Of a DNA stretch of 64,000 nucleotides, positions 1 to 10,262 are shown one piece after another. The stretch spans positions 99,763,869-99,827,868 of the forward strand of contig OW386285.2 in NCBI GenBank assembly GCA_936432065.2. The letters are read 5' to 3'. The notes beneath the pieces are model-generated. The model ran no database searches, was not told where the DNA came from, and worked only from the letters and a program-made list of their open reading frames with translations. The position numbers and the translations under genes are program-made. Position 1 is the first letter of the stretch; every line of letters starts with the position of its first letter. The DNA comes from Rutpela maculata (lineage: Eukaryota > Arthropoda > Insecta > Coleoptera > Cerambycidae).

Positions 1-851
1 CCGTTAATCTCGGCCCTTCGAAACAAAGGCTTCTGAGAAAAATTAATTTTTTAAGATTTACATACACTCTATAGGGAAACGTGTAATTTCCTACATTTCC
101 TCGAATATCTCGATAATTATCGGTTTTTTCGAAAAATTTGTAAACAGCTTATGTAAAGAGAATTAATTGAGCTTTCCGACGCTTTTTTTATTTTTTCTCT
201 AACACAAAAAACAAAAGACCTATGACCGAATATGCGGACGTCTCAAAGCCAATCGTCGCCCAGTCTATTAATTAGGGTGAATGGGTAAAGTAACGCCATC
301 TGTTGAATACCACGCGAGACTAGTTTTCACCCGGTGACGTCACAGTGCTTTTCGTGAGGAGTGGCGAGGATTTCAACTTTAATTATTTTTTTTATTGGTA
401 CCCTATTTTGCTTATTTAAAGTACGCCTCAGAGTTTTTAAATCCAAGTTTTAAAAACGCGCGTGTTTTAAAGTTACCATGGCAACATCAAAGGTAAGCAA
501 GTACAACTCGTTCATCTGTATCTGTTACCTTTTGCTTTTCCATCCATATGATGAACTTGTCGTATTCTTTTTTATAAGCGTATTCTGATTTTTGCGGTAT
601 TAACCGCTATTTTAAAGCAATATACAATCAGTGACAACTGTAGTGACAATAATTACTCCTATGTGACAGATTGCAAATTAATTTTTGTTTTCTCATTTCA
701 TGACACTGACAGGTATCCTGATGTCACATCACGAATTCAACCATTTTACATTCTTAATTCTTATTTCCATTTTTTGTAGTAATAATACCAGTATTTATGA
801 TTTCAAAGTGTACCAATAAAAAAAAATAGCGTAAAGTATTCGTGGATAACT
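1..851. other. AT-rich stretch with no recognised gene
   Basis: I see no gene here. One small point: the ATG at 478-480 has a good start context (ACC before ATGG) and is followed after five codons by AAG|GTAAGC at 493, a good splice-donor match, so this could be a short first coding exon of something. No partner exon is recognisable, so this stays a guess. Confidence 0.3.
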
Positions 852-930
852 GGTCTTTAAAACACTTGCTCTATTTCGAGCACTCCGGCTGCGCCGTCGT
901 GCTCGAAAAATCGCGCGTGTTTTAAAGACC
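852..930. repeat. Two-tier hairpin
   Basis: The outer 14-bp arms (GGTCTTTAAAACAC and its complement) are perfect, and inside them a second perfect 10-bp stem (TTTCGAGCAC and its complement) encloses a GC-rich loop. It may be a tiny palindromic element or a terminator-like structure. No second copy was seen, although GCGCGTGTTTTAAAG also occurs near 460-475. Confidence 0.6.
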
Positions 931-1094
931 TTAATATCCACTTATACTTTAATATACTATATTACAAAGTAAGTACTGCGATTTAAGAGCTGATATTCGG
1001 GATGGCGTGTTTTATACATAAATACACACTTTAATGAAATAAAAAAAAATGGGCAAGTTCCCCATTGTTCATAGTATTATGGCATTTTTCTGCA

Positions 1095-2012
1095 ATGGCA
1101 TCATTTTCTAATGCAGAATATGCCGATATTCTCTTTATGTACGGAATAGCCACCGGAAATGCAGCAGCTAAAGATTTTTATCGGGAACGATTTTCAACAA
1201 GAAGAATTCCCAATGTCCAGGTGTTACATATCGACGTATACGTGAAACAGGTAACATTCATCATATGAAACGGGCGCATATTGTGCAACATGGTTCTGAA
1301 GTACATGAGTAAATTTTGGAGGCTTTCGAAGCAGTATTGGAAAAGTAGCTTGTCACCTGAATTTGTCCATATGGAATGTTTGGACAACTCTTAGGATTTA
1401 AGGAAAAGATTCATTCCACTTCACGCCTGTTCAGGGACTCGAAGAAGGTAACCCAATACGGAGAACTGCTTTTTGCCGTTTTGTGTTGAACACTGATCTT
1501 TCTTAAAAGTATTCTGTGAACAGACAAGTCGAAGTTCTCTCGAGAAGGAATAACAAATTTTCACAATCTTCATTACTGAGCTGATGCTGACGAAAACCTG
1601 CACATGAAAAAACAAACATATTTTCAGTACAAGTTCAGTGTGAATGTATGGGCAGCAGTAATTGGCAGAGCTTTCATTAGTCCGTATTATCTTCCAGATA
1701 ATTTAAATGGAAATAGTTGTTTAGAATTTTTGCAGAATAATTTACCAGATATCTTAGACGACATACATCTAAATGTAAGAGACACCCTGATATTTCAAAA
1801 CGACGGATGTCCTGCTCATTACCGAATTACTGCGAGGGAATTTTTTTTGACAAAGCATTTTCTAATCGTTGAATTGGGAGAAATGGGCCAATATTGTGGC
1901 CAGACTCGATTTTCAGGTTTAGGGTCGAATGGAAGACTAGATTTTGAGATTGAAATAACTGACCGTGACCACCTTGTACGGAGAATTAATGAAGCAGGTG
2001 CCAGGTTAAGGG
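1095..2012 (+). pseudogene. DUF4817/DDE transposase relic (mariner-like)
   Basis: This is a decayed transposase of the insect family that joins a DUF4817 helix-turn-helix to a DDE nuclease of the Tc1/mariner (IS630) type. The ATG at 1095 opens with the N-terminal HTH (SFSNAEYADILFMYG, then FSTRRIPNVQV). After frame changes and stops through 1260-1600 the DDE part appears at 1604-1850: FSVNVWAAVIG, LPDNLNGNSCLEFLQ, and QNDGCPAHY, which holds the second catalytic Asp. The reading frame then shifts: IGRNGPILWP is readable in another frame near 1875, and DRDHLVRRINEAGARLRE near 1970 is the family C-terminus. The first catalytic block (the FTDE region) is missing. The 3' end is cut by repeat R copy 1. 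It cannot make an active enzyme. The family call rests on remembered motifs and I am fairly sure of it. Confidence 0.8.
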
Positions 2013-2935
2013 AAAAACCGCTGCCCAAGGAATCACTACTTCCACATCCAGATTCTCTATCCAAGTCACTCACAACGAAAAAACTTTGTATGTGAAAATA
2101 ATTGTTTATGGAACTTTAATAATATAATATTTGAAATCCTCTACCCCAAAAACCCATAAAACGATACCCCACATCGGTAGTGGGGTGGGGGTGGTGATAG
2201 GGGGGTGGTAGTGGGGGGTGGATGAAGTAAAAAAATATTTTGAGGTTTCTGGTTCCTGTACATGCATTAAATCACATTTTTTTTTCATCCCCTTTAATAA
2301 GGAGGTGGGGGTGGTAATGGGGGTGGCTAATGCCAAAAATTTTTTTGAGACCTCAGCTTCTCTTGTATATACTAAATACCAATTTCATGGACTCTTACCT
2401 GCTTGATTTACCCATTTACCCCAAATTTACCCCAATTTACCCCCCAACCCTTCGACGGAACAAGATGAAAATATAATCTAGTTCTAGATCTCATTAAAGT
2501 ACATATGTGTAGCAAATTTCAAGTCAATATCTTAAACGGTTCCAGAGTAAACGTGCGCACAAAAAAAAGTTACAGACAGACAGACCGACAGACAGACCGA
2601 CAGACAGACCGACAGACAGACAGACAGACCGACAGACAGACCGACAGACAGACCGACAGACAGACCGACAGACAGACCGACAGACAGACCGACAGACAGA
2701 CCGACAGACAGACCGACAGACAGACCGACAGACAGACCGACAGACAGACCGACAGACAGACCGACAGACAGACCGACAGACAGACCGACAGACAGACCGA
2801 CAGACAGACAGACAGAAATTTTTTTTTCGCTCAAACTTAAAATCTCGACATTTCGTGACATTTTAAGCCTATTTGGACAATAAAAATTTTTAAAAATTTT
2901 TTTGTCGTTACTATACTTCCACGACGTGGAAGTAA
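2013..2935 (+). mobile_element. Repeat R copy 1 (terminal hairpin, GACAGACC array)
   Basis: This is one of five copies of a dispersed element in the window (others at 9033, 13544, 43292 and 46461). All start AAAAACCGCTGCCCAAGG (46461 slightly diverged) and end with a hairpin of the form ACTTCCACTGGACGTGGAAG followed by TAA. Shared internal blocks are AACCCATAAAACGATA near 2155, a G-rich tract, TTACCCCAAATTTACCCC, and GGTTCCAGAGTAAACGTGCG just before a GACAGACC microsatellite. I see no target-site duplication and no coding capacity. The superfamily is unknown; the 3' hairpin recalls Helitrons, but the CTRR end is absent. Confidence 0.8.
2572..2816 (+). repeat. GACAGACC microsatellite inside R copy 1
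   Basis: About 245 bp of near-perfect (GACAGACC)n. The same slot in other R copies holds only a few units (9160-9182, 14063-14083, 43850-43867), so this copy has expanded strongly. The array reads open in several frames on both strands (a Gln-Thr-Asp-Arg repeat on the + strand), but that is a by-product of the repeat and not a gene. Confidence 0.95.
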
Positions 2936-3734
2936 AATGAGGTTAGGCGTCACCACTACCCAAATACGAAAGAGAGCACCCAAATGCGTTAGAAATAGAG
3001 GCTCTCATTTTGAAAACGAAATGAATTAATTATAAGTTTTAGTTACATTTGATTTAGTTAGAATTGGAAATAAAAGTAATAAAATTATCAATTCTTATTT
3101 AATTTTTCTCCTTATTAAAAATGTAATGTCTACAAATATGTTTCCTTTTTAGTTTAATGAACTATATTTCTGTCATAACATGGTATACCATTGGAAAGAG
3201 TATGCAATAGAGAAGTTTTTAAAACTATTTGAATCTCTTGAAGTAGGCGCCGCTATTGAGAAAATTTTGCTTAAAATAGAAAAAAAAATTGAACCTATGT
3301 ATTCCAACACATAAATTGTCCTACACAATGTTTATACCAATACTTCGGCATTTCTTTTTGTGCTATTTCGACAAAGTGCATATTAAGAATATCTAAAAAA
3401 TATATTTAGGAAAGCTGAAAGTATTTAGTATCATAAAAAATAACATGTATTAGTGACAATTCAACTATTTCGCAAAAATATTAAAAAAATGCGATGTCTC
3501 AAAAACGGTGAGACTTTGCATAAGGGTAAATATGGTCATAATATAGGTTCCAAACGACCCCAACTACCACCCAGTGAAAACTTTCTATCGATGTACCAAA
3601 CACCCTGTATAGTGATCTTAAGAATCATAAATACCTACAGCTGAAGATTGTGTTCTTTTCAATAAAAATTTAAAAGCATTAAAGGAGTTCTGCATAACAA
3701 ATATGTTCTATCTAAACATTAACAAATATTGCTC
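2936..3734. other. Intergenic repeat debris
   Basis: No gene. The part at about 3170-3612 ends with AACACCCTGTATA, a closing motif shared with debris near 24913 and 50609, so it is probably the tail of a short dispersed element. I could not define its other end. Confidence 0.3.
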
Positions 3735-3769
3735 CATCACGTTCATGTGAAAGTTGAATAGTGTTTGAT

Positions 3770-4025
3770 TATATGCTACATCTTAAACACGATAATTTTG
3801 TTAAAGATCTAGGAACATGGTTACACACCAAATGAAGTTCCAATAATCACATTGAGTCTAATGTACAAAAGTCTTTTAAAAATCTGGGCTTCGTGTTAAG
3901 ATCAACAAAAGACGTTAAAAGGGAGAAATCCATGTTGACTTTATATAATTCAATAGTTCGTAGCCACTTGGAATATTCTAGCTTACTTTACCAGAAAGTT
4001 CGGATAGAATTTATTAATCTTACAG
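3770..4025 (+). pseudogene. LINE reverse-transcriptase C-terminal scrap
   Basis: Translation from about 3788 gives VKDLGTWLHTK, a stop, then HIESNVQKSFKNLGFVLR and LTLYNSIVRSHLEYSSLLY. This is the well-known stretch just after the RT catalytic core of Jockey/CR1-like LINEs (VKDLGV, HI...KA.K.LGFI.R, LY.SLVRS.LEY). One in-frame TGA and the lack of any flanking RT core show it is a dead 5'- and 3'-truncated fragment. It is a different LINE from the - strand element at 6.5-13.5 kb. Confidence 0.75.
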
Positions 4026-4070
4026 ACAGTGTAATACTTGCGGTCATAATCTGACTAGACACCCTAAAAA

Positions 4071-4232
4071 AAAACCTTTTCAGAAACAAGCTTTTATAAT
4101 TATTTAGGTTTACTAAAAAGAAAAAAAATAAGTTATGTTGAATTAATGGCATTCCTTAAAAGCATTTTTCTTTTCTATTCACGTGACAAGCTTTTAAGAC
4201 AATTAATTCAACATATTTTTTTTCGTTTTCAT
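4071..4232. mobile_element. Palindromic MITE, diverged copy (related to 55900)
   Basis: Arms AAGTTATGTTGAATTAAT and its near complement near 4201 face each other around a short centre. The outer part (AAACAAGCTTTTATAATTAT, then TTTAGGTTTACTAAAA) matches the element at 55900-56162. The right terminal inverted repeat is not complete here. Confidence 0.6.
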
Positions 4233-4474
4233 GTCGCTACCATTGTCATTTCCTATTTCGTCCTTAATGATTCGATCGTCAAGTGGAGTTTTGCTAGCCG
4301 ATCTTTGGGTGTTACATTCTGGTCTCATGTTAATGTTTCCATCGTCGGGAGAGTTCTCATAGATTTCTCGAAAACGGAAGGAGATATCGACTTGTCCTTT
4401 ACGTCGTAATGATGAGCGCACCTCTGAGGTGATGCTGTGTATATATAAAAGCGATATCTCTCACCATTCTGTAC

Positions 4475-4880
4475 TAGAGTCAAAAATAAGTTGAAAATTG
4501 CGGTTTCGTTCTTATTGTTTCTATGATCGGGTGGTCCTTTTTCGATTTTTCCAAAAAAGGAAAGCGATATCCATTTCCGGTTCACGTGGAAATGGATATC
4601 ATCATCGTACTATTTTGTGCTATAGTCAAAAATAAGATGAGAAGTGTAGTTTCGTTGCTTTTAACGTTTCCATTATCGATTTCCATTTTAGAGAAACTGA
4701 AAAAATCGGGTGGTCCTTTTTCGATTTTTCCAAAAAAGGAAAGCGATATCCATTTCCGGTTCACGTGGAAATGAATATCGTCATCGTACTATTTTGTGCT
4801 AGAGTCAAAAATAAGATGAGAAGTGTAGTTTCGTCGCTCTTATCGTTTCCATTATCGATTTCAATTTTAGAGGAACTGAA
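4475..4880 (+). repeat. Tandem repeat, 179-bp period
   Basis: The block beginning CGGGTGGTCCTTTTTCGATT at 4528 recurs at 4707, giving a 179-bp period. The block GAGTCAAAAATAAG occurs near 4481, 4624 (diverged) and 4803. There are about two full units plus a partial 5' unit; the third unit breaks up after 4880. Long ORFs across this region are repeat artefacts. Confidence 0.8.
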
Positions 4881-5947
4881 AAAAAAAACAGCAGAAAGTT
4901 ACCTGTTGATGACGAAATTACTGTTTCTACAAAACGGAAAGCGATCGATTTCCGTTTTAGAGGAATTGACAAAAATCGGTAGAAAACCACTTGATGATGG
5001 AAACTTTAATAGCGAAATTGCGGTTTCTACGAAACGGAAGTCGATGCCGATTGGTTGTTTGAGCCAGATTTTATTGTATTTATGTTGCTTGCAGCGGAAG
5101 ACGATACTGACTCCCTGTTGTATATAAATCGACGAAATATTTTGGGACATACCATCGCGAAAACTCGTTTCTGCCTGTCTATAAGACAGCAACGGCAATA
5201 TAGAATCATGACATAAAATTGTGGTAAGTTACTACGCCGACTCATATTCGAGAGAAAATCCCGAGTTTTTTTATGAAAATAAAATTCGTCTAGTGATAAC
5301 TGAAAGAAAAAAAAATGGAAGAACGAATAGTGTATTCCCCAAAGTAGTTATGTCTGACAACGGACTAGGGTTCTAGATCGAAATAGAGATTAATGTTTTT
5401 ACCTAGTATATTGAGAATCCATTTTCGCTGCGCAGCAACTTTGCTTGTTCCTCCCAAAGCCGTGTCCCGTGGGATAACCGGCAGCATAAGTTATTTAACA
5501 ATTTTAAGTAATAAACTACTGGCACAAAGATTTATAGCTTTAAACATTTCTGTCAATTGATCTTTTTTTATTTATATATTTATATTAATGGCCAGGAGCA
5601 CGCCGCGTAGGTCTACAATGGAGGTGGCAGAAAAAAAATTTCCATCATACTGTGATGTCAATAAATAACATTAAAAGTCTGAATTCCAAACACGTACAGT
5701 ATTGACACTTTTTTAACATAATTGAAATGTCCTGGCAAGAGTTGCCCCGCTAGTGCGCCTGCCAGAGTCGATTTTGTGAAAACACAGACTAAAGATAACA
5801 CAAAAAATAGGAATGCTTCCGTACTATAAACATACAAACACGGCAGCGCACAGAGGGAAATTTTTCAGTTCTAGGTGGACAAAATTCTACAAATTTGCAA
5901 ATAAACAGAAAATGTTCTTTAGAATGCGGAACAATACTGAAAAAACC
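4881..5947. other. No gene recognised
   Basis: Up to 5200 there are further degenerate pieces of the preceding tandem family (TTCCGTTTTAGAGGAATTGA, GAAACGGAA motifs). Between 5200 and 5850 I see nothing. The edge of repeat Q starts near 5865 with TTCTAGGTGGACAAAATTCT. Confidence 0.3.
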
Positions 5948-6345
5948 TAGGGGGTAGTTTTTAAGGGGGTTGAAAAAATAAATTTATTTTTAAAATTCTG
6001 AAATTTTGTAGATACGACAATATTGTGCCCGTGAATACACCGAAAATAGTACAATAATTCTAAGGGCCAAGGGGTAGTTTTTGAGGGGGTTGAAAAAATA
6101 AATTTAGTTTTAAAATTCTGAAACTTTGTAGATATGATAATATTGTGCCCGTGAATACACCAAAAATAGTAAAACAATTGTAAGGACCGAGGGGGTGGTT
6201 TTTGAGGGGGTTGAAACTTAAATATTAGAAAATTACAAACTTTTTGAATAAAATTTGTGAAACTACAAAAAAATGTAAAGTAAATGTAGGGATGGTTTTT
6301 GAAGGTTTTTGCAGCGAACAATTTTATATTTCTAGAGGAACGAAA
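5865..6345 (+). repeat. Repeat Q copy 1 with internal 120-bp tandem units
   Basis: Three units with a 120-bp period start at 5948, 6068 and 6188 (AGGGGGTAGTTTTTGAGGGG ... TTGTGCCCGTGAATACACC). The whole block recurs inverted at 14481-14813 plus 17014-17075, where a 2.2-kb palindrome interrupts it. Its edge, TTCTAGGTGGACAAAATTCT, is present in both copies. It has no coding content. Confidence 0.75.
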
Positions 6346-6524
6346 TTATTTCAATTATCTTTTTCTGTTTTTGTTGCAAAATAGTTTACTTTATAATTTT
6401 AGGTTATTTTTGAAATAATATTAAGATATGTTGTAACTTAATTCCGTGGTAGAAGAGTATAAGTAACTAAAAAGTTTTTTTTTCTTTGTTGGCTTTGGAT
6501 GTCTCCATTCAGCCACGATGATTT

Positions 6525-6793
6525 TTATAATAATAATAACAAAAATTCAACCATTTATTGAATCTGTAACCGCTAACCTAACTAAATATTACTCTAACCT
6601 ACGAATCAATCTAACCTAACACGAAGAACCAGATAATATGACAAGAAATAACAATCAGAGATTGTTGGACAAGGATACCCATTTCACCCCAAGGTGCCCT
6701 TCATGACGACTTTACTTATTACACAACACACACCAGGTAACGGTAAGAAGGTGATTATAAACAGAGGGTAAGAATAAAGGAACTCATCTAAAC
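6525..6793 (-). other. 3' UTR and tail of the I-like LINE
   Basis: On the - strand this follows the RNase H reading frame and ends in a short run of GTTATTATTATTAT at 6524-6540. A simple-repeat tail of this sort is usual for I-type LINEs. No other gene is seen. Confidence 0.5.
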
Positions 6794-7482
6794 CTATATT
6801 TTGACACGACATAACCTGATAAATTCCCAGAACATATATTGAAATTTTTCATTCGTGGTTACTTTATATAATAGTGAGATACTATTCATAGGTAACGTGT
6901 CACCATTCTCCACAATTTTTTTGGTCAGAAAATTTACAGCGATTAAATTAAAATTACATTGAAATAACCAGTGGTTGATGTCCCCAATATTTTCGTTACA
7001 GTCACAGAATGGACTGTCAACAATTTTCATTTTATATAATAATGATCTAAAGGCAACGAATATATGTTGCGAACATCTGTCTGTTGTATGGAAATTCGAG
7101 AAAGGATGGTTGGGAGGTAGGCAGCTGTATATGCGACAGTACTGATAATTTTGTATTTGCCTTATGTGGATCCATTCTTCTTTCCATTTTTTTCGCATAT
7201 CCATTCTGGCATTGGAAATTAGGTCATAATATGGTATATACTCAATTTCAGGACCATTCATATTTTTAGCAATTAAGTCTGCCGCTTCATTGCCAATTAT
7301 TTCGGAGTGTCCCTTCGCCCTAATAAAGACAACTTCCCTGTGCAAAGCTCTCAGCTTTATAACTTTTCCCAAAATATCCGTTATTATTTTATATTTCATA
7401 ATGTGTTTTGTTGGGTTTGAAATTGCATCTAGGACAGATTGGGAGTCTGACATGATCAAAATTGTTACAAAGGAGTTGTGAT
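6794..7482 (-). pseudogene. LINE ORF2: RNase H and CCHC tail
   Basis: This is the C-terminal part of LINE ORF2. The frame opens with MSDSQSVLDAI (an RNase H catalytic Asp) and continues to AKGHSEIIGNEAADLIAK, which carries the RNase H His and last Asp. Then comes a Cys/His cluster, CDCNENIGDINHWLFQC, typical of the LINE C-terminal knuckle. An RNase H domain places the element in the I group (I, Nimb, Loa and similar) rather than Jockey or CR1. The preceding RT segment is in another frame, so the enzyme is broken. Confidence 0.8.
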
Positions 7483-7484
7483 TT

Positions 7485-9032
7485 TCAGTACGGTATTGTC
7501 AAACTAAAGGAAGCAAGGGTAGCTAATTTTACGCAAAAACTGTTGTTGGAAATATTTAAATTTTTTAATACAAACTTGTGGGCCAAATATCTTCTTCTAA
7601 GATGAAGTGGGGGCTCATTGCATTCCGCCAATAGGGCACAGGTTGGGGTAGATTTAAATGCTCCTAATACCAATCTTAATGCTTTATACTGTAGCCTGTC
7701 CAGTTTACCGAGTCGGGAATGTGGAGCAGAATCATAGAATATACTGCTATAGTCCAATATAGATCTAACATACGATCTGTAGAAAAGAAGTGCAATTTTG
7801 GGATCTGATCTGCGCCCCAGGCACGTTTACAAGTTATTTTTAAAATATTACGACTTTTTTCTGCTTTGATTAGGCATTCGGATATATGCGCATTCCAGTT
7901 TAATTTGGTGTCTAAACTAACCCCCAAATATTTGTAATGTGTTAACACCAGTATTGTGTCATTTGCCAAGCACAAATTAGGTATATTTGGCAGCCGATGT
8001 CTGGTGTATATTAAGACAGCTGATTTATTAGGAGATATATCAAAGCCTAGATTAAAGAAGAAATTTTTAGAGCAATACATAATTTAGATCTACGATACCT
8101 TGACCATAATTCTTATTGGTTCCATAAATACAAAAATCGTCAGCATATTGCAAAACATTAATTCGGTTATCCATAATCTTATGAAAATCTTGGGTGTATA
8201 TATTAAATAGTAGGGGACTAAGGACAGATCCAATATCTACTTTTCTAGGACCTAACAATATTCCATTATTGGCTTTAACAAACACATTCCGACTGAAGAA
8301 CAAATTTGTAATATTTGTTGCAATGTTTAACGGAATCTTTAAAGTTAATAGCTTTTCATAGAGTATGTGAAGGTTTACATGATCATAAGCAGCTGAGATA
8401 TCTAGATAAAGGGCTATAAAATAGTCGTTCCTTGAAAAATTTAATTGTATATCTGTTACGAGTTGTGAGATGCACTCGGTTGTCCCTTTTCCTCTTCGGA
8501 AACCATACTGACATTCTGGAATTAATTTATATTTCTCAAGCCACCATTCGAGACGGCATTTAATAATCCTTTCCAGAGTTTTTAGTATACACGACATGAG
8601 AGAAATGAGCCTAAATGACTCCCCTTCGGTTGACTTGGGTATTGGTATAATTAAGGAATGTTTGAGAACATCACAGTTGTGCCCCTTTATTAGAATATTG
8701 TTAAAAATTTCACATAAGAATAGTTTTGCGCTAGATGTAAGGTGTTTAATCATGGTGTAATTAATTCCGTCCAAACCGGGAGCAGTATTGGAGGTACTTT
8801 TGATATTGGTTTCAAGTTCATCTATACTAATTTTAGTATTAAAAAAATGTGGTTCAATATTACCCACGACGGGAGGTGGTAAGGACGCGCTATCAGGAGC
8901 CAATTTGTTTAGAAACTTCTCCATAGAAACTGGGTCATTAAACCGGTTGATGTTATGGGCTCCCTGGATTTTATCTATCCTTTTCCAAATTTCTGATGTG
9001 TTTGATTGTCTAGTTAGTTTCAAGCAGTAATT
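7485..9032 (-). pseudogene. LINE ORF2: reverse transcriptase
   Basis: Reverse transcriptase of the I-like LINE. The frame at 8067-9023 contains NTAPGLDGINYTMIKHL (RT1), LIIPIPKSTEGESFRLISL (RT2-3), ECQYGFRRGKGTTECI (RT4), YFIALYLDISAAYDHV (RT4-5), GSVLSPLLFNIY (RT6) and LQYADDFCIYG, the catalytic Y-A-D-D box, near 8130-8155. A frameshift follows; 7676-8080 continues with GFDISPNKSAVLIYTR and YLGVSLDTKLNWNAHI, and a further shift gives 7485-7757 (LDRLQYKALRLVLGAFKSTP). The 5' end at 9032 is the junction with inserted repeat R; the missing upstream part resumes at 11098. Catalytic residues survive but the frame does not. Confidence 0.9.
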
Positions 9033-9739
9033 TTACTTCCACGTCCAGTAGAAGTATAGTAACGACAAAAAAATTTTAAAAAAAATTTATTGTCCAAATA
9101 GGCTTAAAATGTCATGAAACGTCGAGATTTTAAGTTTGAGCGAAAAAAAATTCTGTCTGTCTGTCGATCTGTCTGTCTGTAACTTTTTTTTGTGCGCACG
9201 TTTACTCTGGAACCGTTTAAGATATTGACTTGAAATTTGGTACACATATGTACTTTAACGAGATCTAGAACTAGATTATATTTTCATCTTGTGCCGTCGA
9301 AGGGTTGGGGGGTAAATTGGGGTAAATTTGGGATAAATAGGTCAATCAAGCAGGTAAGAGTCCATAAAATTGGTATTTAGTATATATAAGAGAAGCTAAG
9401 GTCTCAAAAAAATTTTTGGCATTAGCCACCCCCATTACCATCCCCACCCCCTTATTAAAGGGGATGAAAAAAAATTGTGATTTAGTGTATGTACAAGAAC
9501 CAGAAACCTCAAAATATTTTTTTACTTCATCCACCCCCACTATCACCTCCCTATCACCACCCCCCACCCCACTACCGATGTGGGGTATCGTTTTATGGGT
9601 TTTTGGGTTAGAGGATTTCAAATATTATATTATTAAAGTTCCATAAACAAATATTTTCACATACAAAGCTTTTTCGTTGTGAGTGACTTGGATAGAGAAT
9701 CTGGATGTGGAAGTAGTGATTCCTTGGGCAGCGGTTTTT
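9033..9739 (-). mobile_element. Repeat R copy 2, inserted in the LINE
   Basis: This is the same element as 2013-2935, inverted. Its hairpin end lies at 9033-9057 and its AAAAACCGCTGCCC end at 9739. It splits LINE ORF2 between the endonuclease linker and the RT domain, so it is younger than the LINE. Its microsatellite is short (9160-9182). Confidence 0.85.
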
Positions 9740-9895
9740 CTAACTATCTCGAGCTTTATTATACTCTTCGCAAAAACGAAGAGTATATTGTATTTGATCG
9801 GCACATTTCTAAAACCGGAAATATCACTCGTAGAGAAAAAAAATTTCATATCATTGTGTTAGTGAACGAATTCTGAACAACTTTCAAAATGTCCC

Positions 9896-9942
9896 TCTGT
9901 CTGTCCGTCTGTCCGTCTGTCCGTCTGTCTGTCCGTCCGTCA
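9896..9942 (+). repeat. GTCCGTCT microsatellite in S copy 1
   Basis: Short run of GTCTGTCC/GTCCGTCT units at the same internal position as the GTCCGTCC run of S copy 2 (21825-21850). Confidence 0.9.
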
Positions 9943-10262
9943 CGTTTCTTGTAAGCACGATAACTTAAGAAAGAAAAGTCCGATTGTATTGAAATTTGAA
10001 AAGTAAGTTAGCGTTAGCTAGAGGAACAACCCTATTGTTTTTGAAAAAAATCAATCAATAAATAAAAAAGTTATTAATCATTTAAATTTAAAAAAAAAAT
10101 TTTCAAAATTTCTGTCAATTGTACTTAAATAGAAACCTTTCGAAATATTATTCTCTATAATTTTTTTTTGTTTTTACATTTTACCAATATATATATATTT
10201 CATAATAATGTATCTAATCTGTTGAAATATAATTCTTGAATGATATTCATTCAAGTTTTCTG

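Noticed and set aside
2572..2816. CRISPR-like array
   Set aside because: Uniform 8-bp units without spacers; simple microsatellite in a eukaryotic genome.
2505..2861. Long ORFs on both strands (Gln-Thr-Asp-Arg and Leu-Ser-Val-Gly repeats)
   Set aside because: They are the GACAGACC microsatellite read in different frames; no gene signals and no such ORF in other R copies.
2013..2935. Calling R a Helitron
   Set aside because: Hairpin near the 3' end is present but the CTRR terminus and 5' TC are not.
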